From Glandiceps talaboti (lineage: Eukaryota > Hemichordata > Enteropneusta > Spengelidae), in contig NC_135553.1 in the NCBI RefSeq assembly GCF_964340395.1, positions 10,118,501 to 10,182,500 on the forward strand: 64,000 nucleotides of DNA. The letters are read 5' to 3'. The position numbers and the translations under genes are program-made. Of this stretch, positions 1 to 17,017 are shown piece by piece; position 1 is the stretch's first letter, and each line of letters opens with the position of its first letter. A model generated the notes under the pieces. The model made no database searches, was not told where the DNA came from, and was given only the letters and a program-made list of their open reading frames with translations.

Positions 1-208
1 TGATAAGATAACACTAATGTAAGAACCTGAGATTGAAACCCTGGCCTTTAACTGATAAGATAACGCTAATGTAAGAACCTGGGATTGAAACCCTGGCCTT
101 TAACTGATAAGATAACACTAATGTAAGAACCTGGGATTGAAACCCTGGCCTTTAACTGATAAGATAATGCTAATGTATGAACCTGGGTTTGAAACCCTGG
201 CTGTTAAC
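1..208. repeat. 52-bp tandem repeat, 4 copies, with GATA motifs
   Basis: Four head-to-tail copies start at 1, 53, 105 and 157. Each begins TGATAAGATAA and carries GAACCTGGGATTGAAACCC, with only point differences between copies. The array sits in a GRB2 intron and may continue left of the window. Single diverged relatives occur at 34531-34583 (same strand) and, inverted, at 40442-40490 and 51521-51571, so the unit belongs to a dispersed family. Confidence 0.9.
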
Positions 209-5138
<4,930 letters not shown>

Positions 5139-5348
5139 GGTACATGACACCATCAGGAGTTTATATACATAGACTGTAAGATATGCAAAGTATTCCATTG
5201 TGTGATGGTACTGAATCCAGTTGTGGACACTTCCAAAGAAGAACTCGCATCCTGAAAAAAACCTGCATAAGTCTTCAAATGGATTCAGATGGAAGCTGTT
5301 GTCAATTCACTGAAGTTGTTGCCTCTTACCCTGTCTGTTGTTGTAGTC

Positions 5349-5443
5349 ATCAGTGTCATCATCATCATCATCATCATTATCATCGTCATCATCATCATCA
5401 TCATCATCATCATCGTCATCATCATCATCATCATCATTATCAT

Positions 5444-5474
<31 letters not shown>

Positions 5475-5476
5475 AT
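5349..5476. repeat. (ATC)n microsatellite in the GRB2 3' untranslated region
   Basis: About 40 ATC/ATT/GTC triplets begin some 210 bases after the GRB2 stop codon, so they are probably transcribed as part of the 3' UTR. The poly-His, poly-Ile and poly-Asp open frames here are by-products of the repeat. Confidence 0.9.
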
Positions 5477-5789
5477 TATGATCATCATCGTTGCCATTGT
5501 CGTAATTAATTATCAACTCTACTATTGTCATCATCATTGCACCATTTATCAGTTAACTACTGGCAGGTGACAACTTCAGTGCAACTCTTATTCATGTAAG
5601 CAGATAAAGTTATTGTAAAATAGGCACTGGATAATTTACTTGGGAACTGTAAAACACCTTTAGCAACTGCAAAATATGTTAATTGTTTTCTGTTATGTGA
5701 GAGTGGCTGGTACAAAGAACCTGTCATTCTCGCATCTTTTTTTTTTAGCAAAACTGAACTGATAGGGTTTAGTAGTGCTATAGGCATGG

Positions 5790-5796
5790 TGCGGTC

Positions 5797-5845
<49 letters not shown>

Positions 5846-6860
5846 ACGACTTAAACTCAAAAACCACCAGACCGATTGCTTTGGTATTTGGTGGGGACAT
5901 TACTTTAGGTCTTTAGTTGGGAAAATTGTTCAAAGCAAAATGATCGCATCACACGTATGTGATTTGGGTAAAAAAATGTGATTTTTTGGTCAAAAAACTT
6001 ACACTAAAAAAGTACTGGGCAGATTGGTCTGAAATTTTGTAGGAACATTCTTCAAGGTGTGTAGTTTAAGATTTGATGTTTCCATATAGAATATAGAATT
6101 AATATAGAATTTAGGGCCAAAAATATGACTTTTTGGTCAAAAAGTCTTTAGTTCCAAAACAACTCAGCAGATTGGGCTGAACTTTAATGGGGATGCATCT
6201 GGGTGTATAGATGAAGAAATATTAAGCATATAATGATCACCTCAACAATATGCAAATTAGTTGTAAAATGTGAATTTTGGTCAAAAACCTATATCTCAAG
6301 AGCACTGAGACTGAAATTTGGTCAGATGTTTCTAGAAGTGTTATTCTGCAGAATTTCTTCAAAATACTTTGACACAATTAGCCCTAGCAACCATTACCAC
6401 GCCCTTAGCAACAACCCAATGCCAGTATATTTTGCTAAAATAACAACATCATCTCATTCTGGTAGGCAAGTAAGTAAACATTCAAAAAATGTATACAAAT
6501 ATCTCGAGCAACAATGACCACGCCCATAGCAACATCCAAATGGTGTTGTCTTTCACAAAGATAATGAGGGCTTTTTAGACAAGTGAACAAAGATTCAAAA
6601 AAGTCTATGCAAATATTCCTAGCAATAAGACCACGCCTATAGCAACAGCCAAATGATCACATATATTGCAAAGATAACAGGGAATAATAGACAAGTGAAT
6701 AAACATTAAAAGAATGTATGGTAGTGCCTAGCAACAAGACCACACCCATAGCAACAGCCAAATGATCACATATATTGCAACAATAAAATAGGGTTGGATA
6801 GGAAATTGGATAATCATTCAGCAAATAAATACCTATACCTAGCATGGATCAGCATGTAGA
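5790..6860. repeat. Interspersed repeat: GT tract followed by tandem ~115-bp units
   Basis: A (TG)n tract at 5795-5842 is followed by a diverged sequence with recurring ATTTTTTGGTCAAAAA blocks, then about four imperfect units at 6380-6850 built around CCTAGCAAC and CCATAGCAACAGCCAAATG. Related sequence recurs at 21488-21660, 33060-33320 and 27650-27920, so this is a dispersed family. No coding capacity is visible. Confidence 0.75.
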
Positions 6861-8394
6861 TAAACATTTTTTTAAAAACTGTACAGTTGTGCAACAGTGC
6901 TATTGGTGCTATTTTTTTTATTCCGATGCATTGTTACTGCTTTATCGAAATGTTACAAATTTTGGGCAGTTGTTGATATGAGAGAAAAATATTTGCTTTT
7001 TGTCAGTCACTTTGGTAAAAAGCATGGTTAGTAGGTTTTTGGTTTTATAGGTTTATCCATATATTTATGTACAACTTCAAGATGGGGGACTGGTAAACAA
7101 TATAACTTATCCACACCTGCCTAGGAGATATATGTCTGTGACCGTGTGTCCAAATGGCACACATAAAGTAATGAATTTATAGAAGGGTATAGTAGTACAT
7201 GAAGGAGAACTAGCAGTATTACATTGCTTTGTAGTAAAGACTGAAAATTGTGTGAAGCCGCTGACTCTTTGGTAGGCCAACTTATAAAATAATGTAGCAT
7301 GACAGTTTGCTTGATTACCCCCTGGTATATTAGATGTTCATTTTATCGGAGCATGGTTTGTAACTTTCAACCCTTTCATTCCTATTTCCTTGATAATGGT
7401 TCGACCAACCCATAGGGCTGTACCAAAATATAGGAATTTTGAGGTATGAAAGCTTATGATATATGATCGCGATTCAGCTGTGTAGTTGTGGAAAGAAGCA
7501 GTAATTATTGCTATAACAAAAAATGCTTGCCAATGTGAATATCTTTTTTTTTTTAAATATTGCACCTGAGAAATACCGTATCACAATAATGCTAAGATAT
7601 TAATAGATTTTAAGATTTTTCAAAGAAAGATTTCTTTCTCATAAAAACATTACTTCCGTATATTGATAAAATAATATGTAGCTTGAAGGAGATTAATGTG
7701 CAGATAACTGCATGTTGTGGAAAGGTAAAAAAAACACAGAGCTCAGAAAATTGTCATATTTTGGCACTACTTTCTAGTTTTGTGTTTATCCCACTCTAGC
7801 AAAAATTTAGTTTTATGGAGTGTTGGCATATTAGAGATCTATATTTTTGTAATGATGGAAATTAAGTGAGTGGTTCTAATAACCCTACCCTTCCCCAGGT
7901 TAGTATTCGTTACATACTGCTAAACACACGAAGTGAAATGTGTATCCATGCTGTAATTCTTTTTACCTTGTTTTCCTAGAGTATTGAGGAGGGTGGCTAC
8001 ACTTCAAACATAAAATTTAAAAAATTTAAATAGACAATCATGCTTATGTGAATTATGCTAACTACATGTACATTGCATTGTATGAACATTTTGAGCAGAA
8101 AGTGTTATTTTAACATTAAAGAATTTACATTATGTGTTGGTGTTTGATTCATATGCAGAGGGGCAGTGTCTGTAACGTAACTTGTTATTCTGTCCAACTA
8201 GTTATAATAATATTTTTTATAATTTGATGACAGAAGTCAATTATGTGGCCGACTAAAAAAACCCAAAAAAATAGCTTCTGAAATGATACCAGTGGTGTAA
8301 ATTGTAAATTTGTAAATAGGTTTTGCAAAGATATCAACAAAAAGCTTTTCACAAGGTATTTTGATTGGTAGGGGAACAATGTCAATGGAGAACA
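6861..8394. other. Intergenic stretch, nothing recognised
   Basis: AT-rich sequence between repeat families. Short open frames are present on both strands but none looks like a conserved protein and none has splice-site support. Confidence 0.5.
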
Positions 8395-9244
8395 CTAGCC
8401 ATTAGGTGACGGATCACCTCGTCCCAATTTCAACTCGTCCCATTTCAACTCGTTCCATTTCAACTCGTCCCACTCAACTCGTCCAATTTTCAACTCACCC
8501 CAATTTCAACTCGCCCCATTTTCAACTCGCCCCAACTCTTTACAATATAATTTACCTGAGCATATATGAAATCGAAGCTAGTAGTACTCAGTTTGGAGGG
8601 TCTGCGGCACAGGCACTCGAATCAATGTGTATGATTTTAAAAAAAATATACAATATAATACATACAATACATATTTTTTTTCTTCTACACATTGATTTGA
8701 GTGCCTGTGGTCTGTGGTATCTCGTATTCCACTAATGAAGTACCACTTGCGCTGTAAACACATACTGCAATACTTAGTTGCTAGGGAGAGGAGACACGTC
8801 TCCAAAACCCGTATGCGCGGAAGTTGTAATCGTGTCAGTCACTGATATTCTCCCTGGTTATTATCATTATTATTTCTTATTTGGGTTGTAAACAGTAAGT
8901 CCTAATGTGAAAAGTGATATTCCATGACTGAGGAAAGTTGTTGTGCTAGTATAAGTTCTAGATCTAGAAAACACTTAGCCAAAATCCACACCACTTTCTG
9001 CTACGAAATGTTACAGTAGCTACGCTTCAACTGGCCACGTAGGTAAAATCATGTAAATTATTCGGTCCCCGTACTTCGAGTCCATGTATCATTTAGATAA
9101 ACGTTTGCTAGTGTTGTTGGGGCGAGTTGAAAATGGGACGAGTTAAAAGTGGGGCGAATTAAAAATGGTGCGAGTTGAAAATGGGGCGAGTTGAAATTGG
9201 GACGAGTTGAAATTGGGACGAAGTGAATCGCAATCTAGCCATTA
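8395..9244. mobile_element. Non-autonomous DNA transposon with terminal and subterminal inverted repeats
   Basis: The direct repeat CTAGCCATTA stands at both ends (8395-8404 and 9235-9244) and looks like a target-site duplication. Inside it, about 35 bases at each end are inverted repeats. They lead into tandem copies of an ~18-bp subterminal unit containing CTCGTCCCAATTTCAA on the left (8417-8535) and its complement on the right (9118-9222). The ~580-base core has a second palindrome around GCACTCGAATCAATGTGTA but no transposase frame. An 8-10 bp duplication with clustered subterminal repeats is reminiscent of hAT-type elements; the superfamily assignment is inference. Confidence 0.8.
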
Positions 9245-10701
9245 TATAGTGCCTCACCGTGAAGCTACTAACATATTCATATTCATATATTCACTTCAAA
9301 AGTTGACCTCAACACTCAATGTGAATATGTTGATAGCTTCACACATTTGAAGTCTTCCAAGTGGGTTACAAATGCGCTCCGGCAAATAACATAAATCCTT
9401 TATCGACAGTTTGAGATTATTGACTGGAATTACTTTCCACTGGATTTGCACGCTTTATTTTTATTTTTGCCAGACTATCCAATTTGCACCATGAATTATT
9501 GTTGTCATGGACCATCATTTTTTAACAGCAACAAGTTTGAATATGTTGAAGACAGTCTAGTTGTTGGTAATTTCCCTACTCATGAACGAGCAAAACAACA
9601 TTCATAAAGGCATGGAGATCATGTTGAAGGTAAATATATGAGGCAAGCTGCTGTCTAGTACATTAGCACTTACTAAGATCAGTGGTTACTTGGCGAAAGC
9701 ATTTCATTCTGTGGGCCTTTCGTCACAATTAATTGAGCTCTCATCACACAGAAAATAATTGTGCTTACAGAGACTGAATGTTAGTACTAGTAAGTAGAAA
9801 CAGTAACCATGGAAGTACCACCCACGTACTTAGTGGCATAGTGTCCCCTTTGTTTTTGTTCACAACTATTACATGTACTAGTTCTGTTCAGTCCAATACC
9901 GTTGTGCTATAAAGTGACCCGCCCTCAATTTCCTTTTGTTTAACAAATTTCAAAAACATCGTATAAATGCTGTCAGACATGGAAAAGGACACTAGTCCCA
10001 GAATCTATGGTTTAAAGGAATTAATCCCAAAGTTTTAAAGGCATTGGTTATTTCCCCAACTACTACTACCACCAGTCTCATGAATCCCCCTCATACACAG
10101 TACACAGTACACAGTACACTACACTGCACCAGCTCTTTGAACTTGAAGACTAAGTTATGTAGAGTTGTGTTGTTAAAATCCTCATCAGATCAGTGTAAAT
10201 GACAGTGGCCTTGGCAGTATTAGGATCCCAAGTTGTAATGCAAACTTTGGACTTTCAGCTTTAAAATGAGGACATGTTGTGTTTTGGTAACCTGGATCAA
10301 CCATATGGTTTTACAATGTTTATGTAGTACATGGAAGGACAACACATGTAATGTCTCAAATTTGTTTACAACTTGAACTGGGTGACTTTTGTCTTATGCC
10401 ATCAAAATATTGTTGGAATATCTGAAGATAAGTTAAGATCATCACTCTTCACGTTGTTGTTTACAAAATGTATGCTACATCCTTTTGGGTGGACACTTGG
10501 TTGCCATGATACTAGTAATTGATTTTTATGCGATCTTACAGCATCGATGCATTTAGACATGATTTTGGCCATACTTGACGTTTGTAATATTTTCCACCAC
10601 CATGCCATCGTTGTTGAAAATAAAAATAGACAGTGGAGTCCATTGATGTCGACTAATTCCCAAACAAATTATATGCATTGTAGACAACAATCGTCCAGTA
10701 C

Positions 10702-10703
<2 letters not shown>
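9245..10703. other. Intergenic sequence with a small hairpin
   Basis: The first 120 bases form an imperfect inverted repeat: GTGAAGCTACTAACATATTC is answered by GAATATGTTGATAGCTTCAC around 9340. A 39-codon open frame at 9491-9607 has no support beyond its ATG. Nothing else is recognisable. Confidence 0.45.

Positions 10704-10796
<93 letters not shown>
10704..10796. repeat. (CT)n/(GTCT)n microsatellite
   Basis: CT dinucleotides are interrupted by a block of GTCT tetranucleotides. Long Ser/Leu and Arg/Glu frames across it are artefacts. Confidence 0.95.
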
Positions 10797-10798
<2 letters not shown>

Positions 10799-12960
10799 GC
10801 AAATAATGCATTGCATGACAGAAGAACTGGAAAATTTACTATATACACAGTTTGCTTGTTGCTGTGGATGTTGTCTTGTTGGCAGGCATAAATTTATATT
10901 TTGTCGTTCACAATTTGCCAACTAGAGACTAAGCTACGTACCCACCAAATATCAAAATAATCTTCCTGGTGGTCTCTGGTTTTTGGCAAGTCATCCACAG
11001 GCGAGGGAGGGGGAAGGAGGGGGCAAGGGGAGACTGTCAGACCAACATGGGAGGGCGGGAGGGGAGACAGACAGAGACACAGGGGCTTTCCTGTCTACAC
11101 ATTCTAAGTAATGTCCCAAACCAAATATTAAAGACACATTTTAGTATTTATTTGTTACCGCAAATCGGTTTCAAAATCATCGCACCATTCAGTCATATAG
11201 AAGTAAAGTATTTGAGGAGGAGGGTGTCCTCTACAAAGATTTGTATGTCTGCCATTAACCAGTCAAAATTACTGGTAAGCACAATATGTATAAAGAAAGC
11301 AGACCTTTGGCTCTTGTAAGAATTGGTTCCATTGAAGTAATAGATGTCACATGTACCAGAGAACGTAAACACAGAAATAATGAATATGATATAATGATCA
11401 GATACAGATAGTCTTGTTCTCATGGTGTATAATAAAAATGAAATCACGATTTGTTACTGGTTTACAAGATGGTTGATTTGTAGAAGTGTGAGTGCAGAAT
11501 CAGATTTCAGCTATTAGCTATAGATAGCTGTAAACTAAAATGGTTAAAAATGGCCCTGAGATTGATTATGGATGCCCCCAGACTGCTCCATCTGCACCAC
11601 TTTTTAACGGATGCAGAATTATGACCACACAAGAAAGAATCAGGTACAGAACTAAGTTGCCTTGTTTATAACACACTCACAAACTTGACACCTCAATATA
11701 TTTCAGACATGTTACTTGTCTGGGTCTAAAAAGAAAATGAACATTTCTTAACATCACAAGAATGGATACAATAGAAGAAAGTACATCACAACTATTTTGT
11801 ATATATAGGTATATGGGTATCAATACATTTATCTGAATCTGTATTGGCATAAAAGACATACAATCTCCACTACAGCTGTAATGGTTGTCATAGTGGGATG
11901 GGGTTTGGTTTTGAGTAAAATAGTGTGGTGAAGCCAGCTGAAATAATGTATTCAAGTTCAATGCACAATAAATGTTCATGAGCCAAGCTCAGTTTTGAAT
12001 TTGTCATCGTATTTAAACTGTACTAGTTGTAACTGGAGTATCATTTTTGATCAGACAACCACAATATCTTCACTGAAAATAGTTAAAATATCAATAAATT
12101 AGACATTACACATGTTAATCAGTGGTCAATAAAGTAATGAAACAGGATGAAATAATGGTTGCCGTTGAGGGCGCTGTTTGGTTGCAGACCCAAAATCTAC
12201 AAAAATATCAGAAAAATATGTTCATCCACAAGTGCATGCTGTGGTGAAAGCGGCTAAATGCCTTTATTTTAATACCTCCATTGCCTTCGTTTTGTGTCGG
12301 TTTTTTGTTTTTTGTTGTTGTTTTTTTTTGTGGTTTTTTTTTTGGGGGGGGGGTGATCACCGCCTTCCCACGGACAGAAATAAACGATGGAAATGAAGGC
12401 ATCTCGCCGCTTTCGCCACATCAGATCGCCACAAGTGATACAATTGCCAATACTGTTCTAGGTGTAGGATATTACGAGCAAGTTATTTTACATAACAAAA
12501 CAATTTAAAACATGTTCCAGTTGTAGTGCAGCTTTAACAATTGCGATAATTATATGAAATGTCAATGCATGGAAGTTAAGTACATGGGTGGTACTTCCAG
12601 TTCTCATTAATATTTTTCTCCCAGTGCTGTTCAAACTAGATGATATTTTCCATGAAATCTGTGTGTTTTTAAACGAAAATAATGTACGTATAATCTGGAG
12701 CAAAGAAATGTCTCAGATATCGGACAACGCTCATGTTTGCGCGCCCAAAACATAGACTGCCAAGGGGTGCATGAACTGTAATCGAATACCGGGTCGTATA
12801 GTATAGGACAGTACAGTGTTCATGATAATTCCTTTGGAAAAACAATCAACTTTCGTGTAACGGTGATTAAAATACCCACAATACCAATGTTTTTTACCCA
12901 ATATGTAAATCTAACGGAGTGACGAAATTCATAATTTACACGACAAATCATCGTGGAAGT

Positions 12961-13046
<86 letters not shown>

Positions 13047-14118
13047 ACATATATAGTAGAGTAAAATTGGGGGTATTGAAGACAAGTTTTAAGTATTTAT
13101 GGTATATATAATACGTATATATATATAGCGACGAAGTACTGTAATTTAATTGGTAATGTTTGGTAATGTTACTGTTTGTAAATCTGCAAGGCCCTGTGTG
13201 ATTTTGTCACGCTCTAGGAGTGATGACTATATGTGATGGCCCTGACACCCTGTTAGTGTTACATATACTAGTACAACCACAGATAACTAACACATGTGTT
13301 AGTTGTCTGTGGTACAACCTACTAGATCTGCAAACCCTGCTCCGGGGGGGGGGGGTACTCCCACCTATTGGGTATACATGTAGGTGCTGCCCTTTGGGGT
13401 AGGGTTTTTCGCTCTTTGGTCTAAACACAGGGGACCCAGGAACCGTGTGACAAACAAAACAAAACAAACAAACAAACAAACAAACAAACAAACAAATAAA
13501 TTAATTAATTAATAAACTATCAAATAAATGACAAATGAACAAGCAAACGAACGACAATTATAGGGACAAATAAAATAATTAAATAAACCAGCAAATAAAC
13601 AGATACTCATGGGGTAGTCCTGCTTGCAAACGGAGGAATTCGGGACTCGATTCTGACAATTGTCCCTCCCCCTTAGAGTCAAGTCAGTAATACAGACTCG
13701 TGCACCGTCATGGAAGCAGGACTACTCATGGGGGTATACTAGATATGTTTTTTTTTCTATACCCATCACTATAAAAAACTATAAATGGGGTCTTCTGAAA
13801 AGTTGAACGGTCTAAAACGGGGTTATTGGTTTTGGGTCAAAATTGGTCGAAATTGGGGTCTGGGGTTGACAGCATTGGCCACCCCCATACCAGACCTGGC
13901 CAGTGGTACCCCCCCCCGGACCCTGCTTGTCCAATCGTCATTCTTTTCGCCGGGATATTTAATCTTCGAGCACACTGACATACACATTTATTCGAGTGCC
14001 TGTGGACTGAGCATTGTCAGTAGAACTGTGTCATTTTCTATGCATTTTCTTTTGTCAAAAGTAATATAATTCATCACAAATCATCGATGTCTGACAAAAC
14101 TAAGTTTTGCTGTGACGT
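10797..14118. other. Intergenic region rich in simple and low-complexity repeats
   Basis: No convincing gene is present. It holds a T-run then G-run at 12298-12353, a long (GT)n at 12966-13044, a 58-base near-perfect palindrome at 13268-13325, an (AAAC)n tract at 13447-13500, and GC-rich blocks at 13330-13440 and 13720-13930. The GC-rich blocks contain G- and C-runs and GGTATAC motifs and look like one dispersed repeat. Confidence 0.5.
12966..13044. repeat. (GT)n microsatellite, ~39 units
   Basis: An uninterrupted GT dinucleotide run, the longest pure one in the window. Confidence 0.95.
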
Positions 14119-14259
14119 GTGGTTTGGTTGATGTCAAAGGTGGCATTGCATTTTCCGAATAATAAGAGTGCTACCCCCGTAGCCATCCAGGGTATACGGC
14201 CCTGCAGTGCTCATACTGCTGCGGTGGGACTTTTGGTAGCTCTTTTAGCCAAGGCTATC

Positions 14260-16959
14260 ATGGCGTCCCATCTTGCTGAAGATTTCCAAGACGAATTCTG
14301 CAAACTGTATCGAAATGGAGTATGTTATACCAGGGAATGTCGAAAGCGGCACTTACTAGAAGACTTTGACAGTTCTTCAAATTGGAATTTGACCCACACG
14401 AATGCTTTGAACTTCAGAGGTGTGCTATTTCCGGACCCATTTGAAATAGGGAATGACTTTAATCATTATATATGTGACTGGTTGGTCGGGTTTCCAATTA
14501 ACTTTGATTGGGACGCTTTCTTACCAAAAGATATCCATTTAGACGTCAGAAGAATGGTAAAAGAGGGGACGGTAAAAAGTAGACTCGCTATACGGTCAAC
14601 CTATGAAGGCATCGTGTCATGTGATGAAATGAAGGCGGGCAACATACTCAACGGTGAGTACGATTCTACGAAATCACAGCTAGCTAAATATTGATAATCA
14701 GTTGTTTAGGACATTATAGCTTCTTGTATCAATGCATATAATGGTCGAACTGGACACCCTACTTTGTCTTAGAGTATAAAGTTGGTCTCAGATTCAGAAT
14801 CAGATTCACAGTGGAGGGCAATATGAGGTCAATGTCATATTGAGCCACAGGTTCAGTCTCATATTCGAAAAATCACATTAACACCAGAAAAAGCAGTCAT
14901 ACATGGAATAATAGTGTCCGGGCTATAGGAAATGTCCCCCCTTCACACTCACTTGATGGGAGAGGGGATGTCTCAGCTTGCATGGGGAAAATTACCTGAA
15001 AATCAACGATGAAAGTTTGTCACCAAGACATTTAAAAGCGAGAGGTGCAGCTGATGTGTTGGTTGGTAGGCACACTGTTCCAAAGATGGAATCTGCATTG
15101 CCCCTGTTTAAAAAGATTTTAGTCTTATTTAAAAGTCTGTAGAAGTAATATTTTACAATAGGTGAGAAGTGGGGCATTTCCTGCAGTCCCTGTGGTATAC
15201 ATGAAAATTCTTGTTTGACTGCTTTTCTTCTAGTGTTATTGTGATTTTTCGAATACGAGACTGAACCTGAGGCTCAATATGAGACTGACCTCATATTGTC
15301 CGCCAATATGAATCTGATTCTGAGACCAACTTTAACCTCATACTTTAAAGTGTCTGTACTATAGTCTGTACAGTGCAGACACGCTTTGTAAAAGACACCA
15401 TTGAGGGCACACAACACTAAGCTAGCTATGTAAAACGCTATATAGTGTTACACTTGCAAGCTCTCTCTACATTCACCATGTTTGCAATCGAAACTGAATG
15501 TTTATGTTCTCTGCAGTCATTATTACATTTATTTATTTATTTATTGCATCCCTTTTATATCAGGGGCTCACTAAGATTGTTAGGAGCAGTGCTAAGAAAA
15601 AAAATTAAAATACATACACTACTAAAAAGACAAGTAAAAAAACATACAAGAACAAACAACAAAATAAACCAAAGTGAGGTAAGAATTTTGATAAAACGAA
15701 AATAAAAATAAAAATGTATGCTTCAAATGTTAGTTGTCAGAAAATCTAACGGCTAAACTATTCTATATTAGTTTTAGTGAAACATGTATATCCCCACAAA
15801 TGCCCTTGCTATGCTGCAGTGGTCAAGTTGGCATTTATATAATGGTCTTCCACCATAATAAAAATAGAACGTCATCACTTGTGCACTTGTGCACCAAGCC
15901 TAGCAACCCGTTGTCATTGCAATGCAAGCCTAGCCTAATGACCCATTTCATTGCAATTGTCATTGCAATGCACGTTCTTTTGATATAAGCTATATGTGAA
16001 CACCAATGATAGTAGGAAGTAGCACTATCAACTACAAGAAAGACAAATGACACAATGTTGTGTGCTTTGTACGTGGTCTAAGAAGTTGAAATCCCCTGCC
16101 AATAAATTGTATATACTTACTTATGCACATGTATGGTGTTGCTATTTTCAGGGAGTATGGACCTATCAGGAGACATGTTTTTAAACCTTTGGGTACAGTT
16201 TTATGGAAGGATAGTCAGGTCACCAAAAGATCGATTGCAAGAGGTAGCACAGAAGACAGTTGCGGTAAATTTCAGTTGTTAGTCCATATATTAACATATA
16301 TCTTTGTTCAGCCACGGAAAGTATGCTTTTTCACTTTAATTTGACAACTAGAATTGAAAAAAAACTTACGACTTGCGAGTATTTTCCTACAGAAAGGAGA
16401 GAACTATTAGGGAATGATATAATTATACCTACCGGGGTACTTTGCCAACTGTAGGTAGGTCTGCATTTCATTCTGTTTCCAGCAATATTAAGGTAGATAT
16501 TATATATAATTGTTTATTCAGGACTTACGGAGGTCTTCCAGACATGTAACTCCAGGAGAGGAAATGCGAGCATTGAATCATACAAATACTTTCTTAACAT
16601 GGGCTGATGTGGAATCACGTGCACGCAGTCAAAATGGTGGATGCAATAAAGCAGACTTGGATGGTCTGGTTGCTGATGTCATTAGATCAGTTGCTACCGA
16701 GATGATGTGTAATACATGCATAAAGTAAGTATGATTACACCATGCACATGCCAAGATGTTGTATTTGAACAAAACTGTAGAAATTAAATCCTGACATTTT
16801 GAATAAACATTCTTTAACAAAGGATACCAAGGCAAGATATAAGTAGGTTACCACCTGACATTATATCTATGTGTTATGAAATAGAAAATAACACATATTT
16901 TATTAATTGTGTGTGTGTGTGAGTGCGTACATGTGTGCGTGTGTCACTGTGTGTGTGTC

Positions 16960-17017
<58 letters not shown>

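Noticed and set aside
5183-5570. Poly-His, poly-Ile, poly-Met and poly-Asp open frames
   Set aside because: All are readings of one (ATC)n microsatellite; no flanking coding signal.
9491-9607. 39-codon ATG-to-TAA frame in the intergenic region
   Set aside because: Short, no splice or conservation evidence, and no similarity I can name.
14992-15177. 61-codon minus-strand frame inside the CCCH gene intron
   Set aside because: Lies in the loop of a fold-back element and has no protein-like features.
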